From contig NZ_VDCQ01000010.1 in NCBI RefSeq assembly GCF_006265175.1, forward strand, positions 113,457 through 177,456: a stretch of DNA of 64,000 nt. Reading direction: 5' to 3'. How positions within the stretch are numbered: the stretch's first letter is position 1; each line of letters opens with the position of its first letter. The notes below the pieces were generated by a model. The model was given only the letters and a program-made list of their open reading frames with translations, was not told where the DNA came from and made no database searches. The DNA comes from Paenibacillus hemerocallicola (GTDB lineage Bacteria; Bacillota; Bacilli; Paenibacillales; NBRC-103111). The position numbers and the translations under genes are program-made. Below, piece after piece: positions 44,099 through 53,051 of this stretch.

Positions 44099-45010
44099 AT
44101 GGCTACGATGAAAGCGGAATCGCTGTTCGCGCGCCTGTGCGAGCGGCACCCCGAGCTTTCCGGCGAACAGTATCGCGTCTTTTCTTCCACTCTGCAAAAC
44201 TTGGTCATCGTGGTGGGAGATCGTCTCGTTTTCCGGTTTCCGCTTACGTCGGACACTACGTCGCTCCGGTTGGAGCAGCGCATGCTTCCCAAGCTGGGGA
44301 CGCATGTGCCGCTGCCGATCCCGCAATTCCGGTACGCCTCCGGACGGAAAGACAAACTGTGTTATGTCGGTTACCCGATCATTCCGGGAGAACCGCTCGG
44401 AGCGAAGCGGCTCGAGAGCTTGAATGAACGGCAGCGGCAGACCGCCGCTAAGCAAATTGCCGAATTTTTGAGCGCTCTGCATTCGTTTGACGGCGATTCG
44501 ATGACTCGCGTCGATACGAACCGTTTCCGGTCCGAGTGGAGGAAAAATTGGTCCGCCTATTACCGGGCTATGGAGCTATACGTATTTCCGAGGATCGAAC
44601 GGAGAGAGCGGTTATGGATCATGCACGTGTTTTACGAATTTTTGTATCCTTCCGACCATTTCCGGTTCACGCCTTGCCTCCTTCACGGGGATTTCAAAAA
44701 CGATCATATTTTCCATGATCCGGCTACCGGCAAACTGACCGGGATCATTGATTTCGGTTCGCTCCGGATGGGCGATCCCGCTTACGATTATCACGATATA
44801 TGCCTTTCCTACGGCGAACCGTTTACCCGTACCGTGCTCGATTACTACAAGGGCCCGTCGGACAGGACGTTTCTTCGACGGGTAACCGGGTTTTATGCGC
44901 ACATTATCCGGTTCAGCTCTCTCGTTCGCGCCGTACAGAGGAAAGATTGGGACAAATTCGCGCTTCGGCTGGAATGGCTGAAAGGTAAAGCGCGGGAGCT
45001 GGACGAGTAA
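44099..45010 (+). CDS. Aminoglycoside-phosphotransferase-like kinase (APH family)
   Basis: Protein of 303 residues with the kinase core of the APH/choline kinase superfamily: LLHGDFKNDHIFHD (Brenner-type catalytic loop, Asp as base), then LTGIIDFGSLRMGDPAYDYH (metal Asp). N-lobe features are LVFRFPL and YPIIPGEPLG. Start ATG with GGAGGCGGTC. Substrate not visible. Because it stands next to a DUF4214 protein and the phosphonate cassette, phosphorylation of a sugar, choline-like or amino-alcohol group is as likely as drug resistance. Confidence 0.8.
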   Translation: MATMKAESLFARLCERHPELSGEQYRVFSSTLQNLVIVVGDRLVFRFPLTSDTTSLRLEQRMLPKLGTHVPLPIPQFRYASGRKDKLCYVGYPIIPGEPLGAKRLESLNERQRQTAAKQIAEFLSALHSFDGDSMTRVDTNRFRSEWRKNWSAYYRAMELYVFPRIERRERLWIMHVFYEFLYPSDHFRFTPCLLHGDFKNDHIFHDPATGKLTGIIDFGSLRMGDPAYDYHDICLSYGEPFTRTVLDYYKGPSDRTFLRRVTGFYAHIIRFSSLVRAVQRKDWDKFALRLEWLKGKARELDE

Positions 45011-45239
45011 GGAACGGTTGCGCGCCTGACAAGCAAATGCGTACGTAACCGTTTCCTGTGGTGTCGACCGGCTCCGATTGAATTTATTCGGGTTATCGGT
45101 CCTTCGCGCGCTTTCCTTGACATGAAGCGTTACCGCTGCTCGGCATAACGGAACTCATGAATGCCGCGGCAATTAGTGAACGTAACTTTATTCAGTGAGG
45201 TTGTTGAGAAAGCGTGCAAAAAGAGGAAGCGATGAAGGC

Positions 45240-45358
45240 AAGGAGTCGGGGAATGCACTCCACTTCCGTTAAAATCGAGTTATTTTTATGAACCGCAGCG
45301 GTTATAACTTGATTTAAAAGTCAGACGCTTCGCTTTACGTACATTTCCCCGACTCCTT
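45240..45358. repeat. Large hairpin-forming inverted repeat, MITE-like
   Basis: A perfect 14-bp terminal inverted repeat (AAGGAGTCGGGGAA at 45240-45253 and its complement at 45345-45358) encloses a second inverted pair, AAATCGAGTTAT at 45272-45283 and ATAACTTGATTT at 45304-45315 (one mismatch), and a short GAACCGCAGCGGTT tip. The 119-base unit can fold into one long stem. It carries no gene. Size and shape fit a non-autonomous mobile element. Confidence 0.6.
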
Positions 45359-45424
45359 ATAGATGGTTCTTTTCTCCTTTTGACTTTCGGCTTTTACCGC
45401 CAAGAGGCATGAACATGCAGAAGA

Positions 45425-45448
45425 AGCCCATGCGCCAAAGCATGGGCT
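45425..45448 (-). terminator. Terminator hairpin after the monooxygenase operon
   Basis: AGCCCATGC pairs with GCATGGGCT around a 6-base loop; on the minus strand TTCTTCT follows. It lies about 130 bases past the stop of the gene at 45582. Confidence 0.55.
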
Positions 45449-45479
45449 ACTATTTGGTGTTCTATTTGGAGCTTCTGCC

Positions 45480-45542
45480 TTGAACTTTCTAGCATGAACT
45501 TCTACCCTGAGCATCTACCTTGAACTTCTAGCCTTGGGTCTA
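45480..45542. repeat. Short 13-base tandem repeats
   Basis: Imperfect units such as TTGAACTTCTAGC, ATGAACTTCTACC and CTGAGCATCTACC repeat about five times in this non-coding stretch. No gene is supported between 45011 and 45581 apart from the repeat and hairpin elements listed. Confidence 0.6.
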
Positions 45543-45581
45543 CTTTTGCAGTCTCGTCCCTCGCCGGTCCCGATTCCGAGA

Positions 45582-46925
45582 TTAGCCCAACGCGACTCCT
45601 TGTCTCCGCTTCGAATTGCGATTTTCGGGAATCGGCAGACCGAGATTGCCCCTCAGCGTATCCGCCTCATATTCGTCGCGGAACAATCCTCTTTGCCGCA
45701 AAATGGGGACGACATGGTCCACGAATTCCTCCAGCCCGTGCGGGGCCGCCGCCCCTACGATGAAGCCGTCGGCGGCCCCCGCCTCGAACCAGGCCTGCAG
45801 CTTGTCGGCGACCGATTCGGCCGTTCCGAGAAACGCCGTCTTCGGAGTCGCGACCCGCAGCGCGACTTGACGAAGGGTCAGCCCTTCCTGCTTCGCCCAA
45901 ACTTTCATGCGGTCCGTTGCGCTCCGGAAGCTGTTGCGTCCGATGTCGCCCAGATCCGGAAACGGCTCGTCAAGCGGATATTGCGAGAAGTCGTGATGCT
46001 CGTAGAATCGTCCCAGAAAATCCAAAGCTTTCTCGATCGACACCAGATTGGCGACCTCTTCGTATTTGCGCTCCGCCTCCTCCTGCGTTCGGCCGATAAT
46101 CGGTCCGATTCCCGGAAGGATGACGATTTCGTCCGGATCGCGTCCCAATGCCGCAGCGCGGCCTTTGACGTCGTCGTAATACTGCTTTGCCTCCTCCAGC
46201 GTTTCTTGACCCGTGAATATCGCGTTGGCCCATTTCGCCGCGAAATGCTTCCCGGATTCCGACGCCCCCGCCTGAAAGATGACGGGCTGCCCTTGCCTGG
46301 ATCTGGCAATATTAAGCGGGCCTTTGACTGAGAAATATTGGCCCTTATGGTTCAACGCATGCATTTTGGACGGGTCGAAAAAAACGCCCGATTCCTTGTC
46401 GCGCACGAACGCGTCATCCTCCCAAGAGTCCCACAGCCCCGTCGCGACCTCCAAATATTCATCCGCTATTTGGTACCGCTCCGGATGGGTCGGATGCTGC
46501 TGCTCCGTCTTGCCGTAGTTGAGCGCGGAGCCTTCCAGCGGGGAAGTAACCACGTTCCAGCCCGCCCTGCCTTGGCTGATTACGTCCAAAGACCCGAATT
46601 GGCGCGCCACCGTAAAAGGTTCGCTGTACGAGGTCGACAGCGTGCCGACCAAGCCGATCTTCGAGCTCACCCCGGCCAGCGCGCTCAATATCGTAAGCGG
46701 CTCGAAGCGATTCAAGAAATGAGGGATCGATTTTTCCGTAATATACAACCCGTCGGCGATGAAGACGAAGTCGAATTTCCCCTCCTCCGCTTTTTGCGTC
46801 CATCGTTTGTACAGCTCGAAGTTCACGCTCGCATCCGTAATCGCATCGGGATGGCGCCATCCGGATATATTGCCCCCGACGCCGTGCAGAATCGCCCCAA
46901 GCTTGATTTGTCTCTTCGTTCCCAT
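45582..46925 (-). CDS. Flavin-dependent monooxygenase, NtaA/SnaA/DszA group
   Basis: FMNH2-using oxygenase of the bacterial-luciferase superfamily, 447 residues. Family marks are [63 protein letters not shown]... [17 protein letters not shown] and [20 protein letters not shown]. Such enzymes open C-N or C-S bonds in compounds such as nitrilotriacetate or organosulfur substrates; the actual substrate is not known. It ends the minus operon LysR - LLM - LLM, and 22 bases separate it from the second oxygenase. A flavin reductase is not seen nearby. Confidence 0.9.
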   Translation of the reverse strand: MGTKRQIKLGAILHGVGGNISGWRHPDAITDASVNFELYKRWTQKAEEGKFDFVFIADGLYITEKSIPHFLNRFEPLTILSALAGVSSKIGLVGTLSTSYSEPFTVARQFGSLDVISQGRAGWNVVTSPLEGSALNYGKTEQQHPTHPERYQIADEYLEVATGLWDSWEDDAFVRDKESGVFFDPSKMHALNHKGQYFSVKGPLNIARSRQGQPVIFQAGASESGKHFAAKWANAIFTGQETLEEAKQYYDDVKGRAAALGRDPDEIVILPGIGPIIGRTQEEAERKYEEVANLVSIEKALDFLGRFYEHHDFSQYPLDEPFPDLGDIGRNSFRSATDRMKVWAKQEGLTLRQVALRVATPKTAFLGTAESVADKLQAWFEAGAADGFIVGAAAPHGLEEFVDHVVPILRQRGLFRDEYEADTLRGNLGLPIPENRNSKRRQGVALG

Positions 46926-46947
46926 ACTCGATCTCCTCCTTAAAGAT

Positions 46948-48006
46948 TCAATGAAACTGTTCCAGCTCCCGACCGGCCGCCGAATGTTCCGTCGCCGCCG
47001 TCTCCCCGGCGAAAGCCTCCTTCAGCAAAACGTAGGAACGCTTGCGCTGCTCGAACTTCTTCAAATTCGTCGAGACAACGATAAACTCTTCGACCCCATA
47101 GGCGCTCTGGAGCTCCAGCAGCCGGGCGCGAACCGAATCCTTCGTCCCTTTGACGATTTGGGCCAGCTGCGTCTCGACCGTGTATTCCTCGTTCGACTGC
47201 CGCCCGTATTCCTCCGCCTGCGCGATCGTCCCGACGGTAAGCGTCCTGCCGCCGGCCAGCTTGATTTTCACGAGCTTATACTCTTGCGCGAGCTCCCGCG
47301 CTTCCTCCTCGGAATCGGCCACGATGACCGAAAGCGCCAATATCGGCTGCGGTCCGTGACCGCGCTTCGGCCGAAACCGGTCCGCGTACGTTTTGAACGC
47401 CTCGCGGGCCGTTTGTTCGTCACTGTTGATAAACAGTGCAAATACATAAGGCAGACCCGATTCCGCCGCGATTTCCGCGCTGGATATACTCGTGCCGAGC
47501 ACATAAATATCGGCAGGCTGCGGGGCGATCGGGCCGGCCACGATCCCCGCGAGCGGGTGTTCTTCCGGGACTTGGTTGGTCACGAAATGCTGCAGCTCCG
47601 TCAGCTTCTCCGCCAATGTCGCCGCCTCCGTGACGCCCTGCTGCAGCGCCCGTGTCGAGCGGGGCAACCCGCCCGGCGCGCGACCTACGCCCAGATCGAC
47701 CCGCCCCGGCGCCAGCGATGCCAGCACGTTGAAATTTTCCGCGACTTTATAAGGACTGTAATGCTGGAGCATGACGCCTCCGGCGCCGATCCGAATGCGC
47801 TCCGTCTTCGCCAGCAGATGGGAGATGAGCACCTCCGGCGATGTGCCCGCCACCCGGTCCGAGTCATGGTGCTCCGACACCCAGAACCGGTAATAGCCGA
47901 GCCGCTCCGCCAACCGGGCCAGCTCGATCGTATGCCGGAGAGCCTGCGTCGGCGTTTCCTCCGGCAGGATGGGGGTTTGATCCAAAATACTGAGCCTGAT
48001 CGCCAC
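46948..48006 (-). CDS. Luciferase-like flavin-dependent oxidoreductase (MsnO8-like)
   Basis: Protein of 352 residues in the bacterial luciferase superfamily: [59 protein letters not shown] and [18 protein letters not shown]. These are shorter, single-subunit oxygenases than the NtaA group. The GTG at 48006 follows GGGAGTGG and gives [10 protein letters not shown], the normal start; the longer frame from 48036 is rejected. Lies 34 bases after the LysR gene. Confidence 0.88.
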   Translation of the reverse strand: MAIRLSILDQTPILPEETPTQALRHTIELARLAERLGYYRFWVSEHHDSDRVAGTSPEVLISHLLAKTERIRIGAGGVMLQHYSPYKVAENFNVLASLAPGRVDLGVGRAPGGLPRSTRALQQGVTEAATLAEKLTELQHFVTNQVPEEHPLAGIVAGPIAPQPADIYVLGTSISSAEIAAESGLPYVFALFINSDEQTAREAFKTYADRFRPKRGHGPQPILALSVIVADSEEEARELAQEYKLVKIKLAGGRTLTVGTIAQAEEYGRQSNEEYTVETQLAQIVKGTKDSVRARLLELQSAYGVEEFIVVSTNLKKFEQRKRSYVLLKEAFAGETAATEHSAAGRELEQFH

Positions 48007-48040
48007 TATCTTCCACTCCCGTAAGTTGCATATCACATTC

Positions 48041-48922
48041 TCACTTTAGCGTGCTCACTAATTGTTTGTCGGATAAAAAACGGACGATCTCCGTTTGCTC
48101 GCCGTTCAGGCTGATGATGTTCGTTTGCAGCGCCACGCCGGATATTTCCGCCACATCGATCGGACAGAGCAGCTCCTCCCCCACTTCCTTGCGCACGCAC
48201 AATCCGGGCAAAAAACAGATGCCGGCTTTGTTCAATACAAGCTTCTTGGCCATCTCCGCGTTATCGGTATGAATCTCGATCGACGGCGGCTTGTTCAGAC
48301 TTTGGAACACCCGATGAATCCGGAGCCAATCCAGCGAGCCGCACTCGAAGAAAACGAACGGCTGGTCGACGAGCAGCTCGACCGATACTTCCGGCTTTCC
48401 CGCAAGCGGATGGTCCGCGTACGTATACAACCGGATCGGATCCTCGTAAAATTTGAGCGACTGCAGATTCGGATGGTTTACGTTGCGCACGAAGCCGATA
48501 TCCAGTTCCCGGCTCAGCACCTTGCCGACGATATCGTCGGTAACCGACGTCGTCACCTTGATTTGAAGGCCCGGGTATAGCGCCATCAGCTTCGGCAGCA
48601 GCTCCGGGATGATATAGTTGGAGACCGACACGGTGCAGCCGATCCGCAGCTCGTGCGGAACTTTCCGCTGCCGCCGAATATGCTGCTTGCCCTTCTGATA
48701 CGTGTGCAGCAATGCTTGCGCGTACGGCAGAAACTTGTGCCCGTTCTCGGTCAGCTGTACCTGCTTGCCCAGTCGATCGAACAGCCGGCAGTCCAGCTCC
48801 CGCTCCAGGGTCTGGATTCTCGCCGTAACCGACGGCTGCGACAGGAACAGCACCTCCGCCGCTTTATTAAAGCTTCCGTAGTGGAATACGTACACAAACG
48901 CTTCGATATTTTCGATATTCAT
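48041..48922 (-). CDS. LysR-family transcriptional regulator
   Basis: Protein of 293 residues. HTH: MNIENIEAFVYVFHYGSFNK, AAEVLFLSQPSVTARIQTLE. Effector domain from about residue 90 (RIGCTVSVSNYIIPELLPKL, VGKVLSRELDIGFVRNV). ATG at 48922 with GGAGAAAAGC. It is the first gene of the operon it presumably controls, and the neighbouring ABC transporter is a likely second target. CysL- or CcpC-like roles in sulfur use are possible, but the effector cannot be read. Confidence 0.9.
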   Translation of the reverse strand: MNIENIEAFVYVFHYGSFNKAAEVLFLSQPSVTARIQTLERELDCRLFDRLGKQVQLTENGHKFLPYAQALLHTYQKGKQHIRRQRKVPHELRIGCTVSVSNYIIPELLPKLMALYPGLQIKVTTSVTDDIVGKVLSRELDIGFVRNVNHPNLQSLKFYEDPIRLYTYADHPLAGKPEVSVELLVDQPFVFFECGSLDWLRIHRVFQSLNKPPSIEIHTDNAEMAKKLVLNKAGICFLPGLCVRKEVGEELLCPIDVAEISGVALQTNIISLNGEQTEIVRFLSDKQLVSTLK

Positions 48923-49144
48923 AAGCTTTTCTCCAGATCGACTCAGAATGGGAAACCCGCGCCTCATAGCATAAAGAGACCGACAAGAGCATGGACCGAA
49001 TCCGCGTACGCTATCGGTTCATCGCCTTACAGGTCTCCGGGTGCCCGGTGGACGGCTATTGATGTTTCCTATACTTTACTTATCATCACCAAGTATGTCA
49101 ATCGGATTTTACGTATTAAAACATTTACGCATCCCATATTCCGT

Positions 49145-51187
49145 TTATAAGACGGGGTCGTGGCAAGCGACATAATGACCTCGATCGATTTCGCGAAGCG
49201 ATGGCGGCTCGACTGCGCATCTTGCCGTGGCGGCCGGGCAGCGCGTACGGAATCGGCAGCCGGAGGGCGGATTGGCGGGCGACGGAATTTCGCCCTGGAT
49301 CGCCGCGAATTCGCGACGCCGCTGCGGCTCCGGTACCGGAATCGAGGCGATGAGCGCTTTCGTGTAGTGATGGGCAGGCCGACGGAACATTTGCTCGCTG
49401 GGGGCGATCTCGACCAGCTTGCCCAAATACATGACGCCGATCCGGTCCGATACATACCGCACGACATTCAATCCGTGGCCGATGAACAGGAACGTCAAAT
49501 CGAGCCGCTGCCCGAGCTCCTGCAGCAAATTGACGATTTGCGCCTGCACGGATACGTCCAGCGCCGATACCGCCTCGTCCGCCAGCACGAACTTCGGGCG
49601 CAGCGCGATCGCTCTGGCGATGCCGATTCGCTGCCGCTGTCCTCCGGAAAATTCGTGCGGATACCGGTCGTAGGACGCCGCGTTCAAGCCGACCAGCCGC
49701 AGCAGCTCTTCGACGGCAGCCCTCTTCTCCCGGACGCCCACATTGCCGTGCACGGCGAACGGCTCGCCGATAATATCCCCGACCTTCCAGCGCGGGTCGA
49801 CGGAGCCGTACGGATCTTGGAAAATCATCTGCATATGCTTGCGCTCCTCGCGCAAGCGTGCGCCGGACAACGCCCCCAGCTCCCGGCCTTCGAACAGGAC
49901 GGATCCGGAAGTAGGCTTCTCCAGATGGAGAAGCACCCGGCCGAGCGTCGACTTCCCGCTGCCGGATTCCCCGACCAGACCGAACGTCTCCCCCTTTCGG
50001 ATCGAGAACGACACATCGTCTACCGCTTGCACCGCTTTCTTCTGTCTCGAGAAGAGCGAGCGACCGATCGGATAATGCTTCGTCACATGCCGCAGCTCGA
50101 ACAACGCGCCGGATTGCGGCTCCTCGGACGCCTCCGTCGGAAGCCACACGGAGGAGACGACGACTTCGACCGCAGCCGCTGTCGTCTGCGGAGATATGTA
50201 CGGACCGTCGCCAAGCAGCCGCTCCGTATTCCAGCAGGCCGCTTGCCTGCCTCCTCTGTCCAGCAGCGTCGGGGTCTCGCGAAGGCATGTCTCCGTGGCG
50301 TAAGGGCAGCGGGGATGGAAGCGGCAGCCTTCCGGCAAATCGGCAAGGCCGGGGATCGCGCCCGGGATCGTATACAATCTCCTCGAACGGTCGCTGTCCA
50401 TCGTCGTAATCGACTGCAGCAGCCCGCGCGTATAAGGGTGGTGAGGCTCTGCAAACAGCTCTTCCGTCGAAGCCTGCTCGACTATCCGCCCCGCATACAT
50501 GACGACGATGCGGTCGGCTATTTCCGCGGCGATGCCCAGATCGTGCGTAATGAGCAAAATCGACATGTTGAATTCGCTCTTCAGCTCCTGCAGCAGCTGC
50601 AAGATTTGCGCTTGGATGGTGACATCGAGCGCCGTCGTCGGTTCGTCCGCGATCAGCAGCTCGGGCCGGCAGCTGAGAGCCATCGCGATCATCGCCCGCT
50701 GCAGCATCCCGCCCGACAGCTCGTTCGGGTATTGCCTCATCCGCAGCTCGGGCTCCGGTATGCCGACGCGCCGCAGCAGCTCCACGGCCCGCTCCCGGGC
50801 CTGGTTCGCCGTCTGCCGCCGGTCATGGCGGCGGATCGTCTCGACGATCTGCGTGCCGATCGTAAATACGGGATCGAACGCCGCCATCGGCTCCTGGAAT
50901 ACCATCGCCATCTTCTTCCCGCGCAGCGACCGGAGCGCCTGCGGGGGAATACCGGCGATGTCGATCCCGTCCAGCTTGATCGAGCCGGCGCTGATCTTCC
51001 CGTTCTCGTCGTCGATCAGACGCATGACCGCTTTGGACGCAACGGTCTTCCCGCTCCCCGATTCTCCTACCAGGCATACCGTCTCGCCCGCCTTGATCGA
51101 GAGGCTGACGTCGCTGATCGCCTGCAGCACCCCGCGACCCGTAACGAAATCGACGCTTACGCGCTCCATATCCAGTAATCCACTCAA
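49145..51187 (-). CDS. Fused dipeptide-type ABC transporter ATPase (DppD-DppF-like)
   Basis: Product of 680 residues with two ABC domains in one chain, as in GsiA-type proteins. Domain 1: Walker A GESGSGKTVASKAVM (about 41-55), signature LSGGMLQRAMIA, Walker B LLIADEPT. Domain 2: Walker [17 protein letters not shown], signature FSGGQRQRIGIARAI, Walker B FVLADEAVSALDVS, with Ala in place of the usual Pro and a GHG in place of the SHD of the H-loop. Both halves carry the Cys-rich C-terminal element of oligopeptide ATPases (CRFHPRCPYATETC, CRFRTRCPAATARC). Energises import with the two permeases. Confidence 0.93.
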   Translation of the reverse strand: MSGLLDMERVSVDFVTGRGVLQAISDVSLSIKAGETVCLVGESGSGKTVASKAVMRLIDDENGKISAGSIKLDGIDIAGIPPQALRSLRGKKMAMVFQEPMAAFDPVFTIGTQIVETIRRHDRRQTANQARERAVELLRRVGIPEPELRMRQYPNELSGGMLQRAMIAMALSCRPELLIADEPTTALDVTIQAQILQLLQELKSEFNMSILLITHDLGIAAEIADRIVVMYAGRIVEQASTEELFAEPHHPYTRGLLQSITTMDSDRSRRLYTIPGAIPGLADLPEGCRFHPRCPYATETCLRETPTLLDRGGRQAACWNTERLLGDGPYISPQTTAAAVEVVVSSVWLPTEASEEPQSGALFELRHVTKHYPIGRSLFSRQKKAVQAVDDVSFSIRKGETFGLVGESGSGKSTLGRVLLHLEKPTSGSVLFEGRELGALSGARLREERKHMQMIFQDPYGSVDPRWKVGDIIGEPFAVHGNVGVREKRAAVEELLRLVGLNAASYDRYPHEFSGGQRQRIGIARAIALRPKFVLADEAVSALDVSVQAQIVNLLQELGQRLDLTFLFIGHGLNVVRYVSDRIGVMYLGKLVEIAPSEQMFRRPAHHYTKALIASIPVPEPQRRREFAAIQGEIPSPANPPSGCRFRTRCPAATARCAVEPPSLREIDRGHYVACHDPVL

Positions 51188-51199
51188 CCGCGTCTCCTC

Positions 51200-52093
51200 C
51201 TATAGCCGCCGCTTCTTCGGGTCCAGCGCATCGCGCAGCTCGTCGCCGATCATGTTGACCGACAAGACGAACAGCGTGATCGCCAGTCCCGGAAACGTGC
51301 AAATCCACCATGCGACCGTCAAATAACCTCTTCCTTGGGAGAGCAGCGCCCCCCAGTCCGGTATTTCCTTCAACACGCCGAGCCCCAGAAAGCTGAGGCC
51401 GGACCCGGTCAAAATCGCCGTGCCAACGCCGATGCAAGCCATGACCAGCAGCGGGGACAACGAATTCGGCAGCACATGCTTGACGAATACCGACAGCTCC
51501 GAAGCCCCGATGGAGCGGGAAGCCATAATGAACGGCCGGTTCTTGATGCCGAGAATTTGCCCCCTCATAATTCTGGCATAATTCGGTACCGAGGCTATCG
51601 CAACGGCCAAAATAATATTCCACAGCCCGGGGCCGAGCGCGGCGGCGACCGCCAGAGCGAGCAGCACGCCGGGAATCGTCATGACCACGTCAATGATCCG
51701 CATCAGCACGCTGTCCACCCAGCCGCCGAAGTAACCCGCTACGGCGCCGATCAGCCCTCCGGAAAGTCCGCCGACAACGACCGAGGCGAATCCGATGAAC
51801 AGCGACTCCCGGGCTCCGTGCACGATGACGCTGAATATATCTCTGCCGAAATAGTCGGTGCCGAGCCAATGCGCCGCTCCCGGGGAGAGGAGAATTCGGT
51901 CCGCCGCCATGTCGGTGGGCGAATAGGGGGCAATCCACTGCGGAACGATGGCGCAGACGGCAAGAAACAAAACGATCAGCCCGGCTCCGTATGCCATCAG
52001 TCTCGACATCGGAATTTTCGGGACCGTACGATGACTTGCCGCAGCGGCCCCTTTCGTTCGCCATAACGGTTTCACGGATGCAGCTTCCCTCAT
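51200..52093 (-). CDS. ABC transporter permease (DppC-like)
   Basis: Protein of 297 residues with about six membrane helices and the EAA loop SRSIGASELSVFVKHVLPN typical of peptide/nickel permeases, and the N-terminal HWLGTDYFGRDIFSVIVHGA block. ATG at 52093 lies 8 bases after AAAGGAGGT and is preferred to one at 52099. Sits between DppB-like permease and the fused ATPase. Confidence 0.92.
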   Translation of the reverse strand: MREAASVKPLWRTKGAAAASHRTVPKIPMSRLMAYGAGLIVLFLAVCAIVPQWIAPYSPTDMAADRILLSPGAAHWLGTDYFGRDIFSVIVHGARESLFIGFASVVVGGLSGGLIGAVAGYFGGWVDSVLMRIIDVVMTIPGVLLALAVAAALGPGLWNIILAVAIASVPNYARIMRGQILGIKNRPFIMASRSIGASELSVFVKHVLPNSLSPLLVMACIGVGTAILTGSGLSFLGLGVLKEIPDWGALLSQGRGYLTVAWWICTFPGLAITLFVLSVNMIGDELRDALDPKKRRL

Positions 52094-52108
52094 CTGCATG
52101 TACCTCCT

Positions 52109-53038
52109 TTAGCTTTGCAGCCGTCTTACCCGCGGATCGATGTACGAATACGAAATGTCGACGAGCGCGTTGACGACGACGTACACGATCGCCGTAAACA
52201 AGACGACGCCTTGTACGACCGGCAAATCCTTCGTCATGATCGCGTCGGATATGATGCGCCCGATGCCTTGCCGGGAAAATACCGTTTCGATCACGACCGC
52301 GCCCGCCAGCATTTCGCCGACCAGGATGCCAAGCATCGTGACGGCCGGTATGAGCGCGTTGCGGAGCGCGTGCCGATACATAACCGCCCTCTCCAGCAAG
52401 CCTTTGGCACGCAATGTCGTAATAAACGGCTCTCCCAGCACTTCCAGCATCGAATTGCGCACCATGCGCACGATAAATCCGGCGCCGAGCATGCCCAGCG
52501 TCAAGGCGGGAAGGACCAGCGTATCCAATCCGCCCGAGCCCATCGCCGGAAACCAGCCGAAGTAGACCGAGAATACGAGAATAAGCAAAATACCGGACCA
52601 GAACGTAGGCATGGAGATGCCGAATAATCCGACGATGCGGGCGACAATGTCGATCGCCTTGTTGCGGTGAATGGCCGACAGCACGCCGAGCACGACGCCT
52701 ACGACGACGGAGACGGCCGCGGCGGCGGTCGTCAGCGCCAGAGTAGCCGGGAAATGCGCGACGATTTTCGGCAGGACCGGCTCCGAATTGACCAGCGATT
52801 TCCCGAAATCTCCCTGGAGCACCTGCACGAAATAGTGGAGAAACTGCTCGTAGAAAGGCCGGTCGACGCCGAGCTGACGCCGCAAATTCGCAATCGCCTC
52901 CGGACTCATCGAGCTCGGGTCGATCATGTTCATCACGACGTCTCCCGGAAGCACGTACAGCACGCAGAACACCAGGATCGACGAGCCTGCAACGACGCCG
53001 AGAGAGGTCAACAGTCGAATCGTTATGGCCTTGGCCAT
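52109..53038 (-). CDS. ABC transporter permease (DppB-like)
   Basis: Protein of 309 residues with about six membrane helices, the EAA region TLRAKGLLERAVMYRHALRN and the DppB marks VLPGDVV, FGKSLVNSEPV and ETVFSRQGIGRI. Forms the membrane channel with the DppC-like subunit. Order of genes is binding protein, DppB, DppC, fused ATPase, as in many peptide-type importers. Confidence 0.92.
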   Translation of the reverse strand: MAKAITIRLLTSLGVVAGSSILVFCVLYVLPGDVVMNMIDPSSMSPEAIANLRRQLGVDRPFYEQFLHYFVQVLQGDFGKSLVNSEPVLPKIVAHFPATLALTTAAAAVSVVVGVVLGVLSAIHRNKAIDIVARIVGLFGISMPTFWSGILLILVFSVYFGWFPAMGSGGLDTLVLPALTLGMLGAGFIVRMVRNSMLEVLGEPFITTLRAKGLLERAVMYRHALRNALIPAVTMLGILVGEMLAGAVVIETVFSRQGIGRIISDAIMTKDLPVVQGVVLFTAIVYVVVNALVDISYSYIDPRVRRLQS

Positions 53039-53051
53039 CTTCGCAGCCTCC

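Noticed and set aside
44099-45010. Drug-resistance aminoglycoside kinase
   Set aside because: The fold is APH-like, but nothing shows drug specificity and the context is glycan and phosphonate synthesis, so only the family is named.
49160-51178. 672-codon open frame on the plus strand opposite the fused ABC ATPase
   Set aside because: It mirrors the GC-rich third positions of the real gene, has no ribosome site or family motifs, and the minus strand shows clear Walker and signature motifs.
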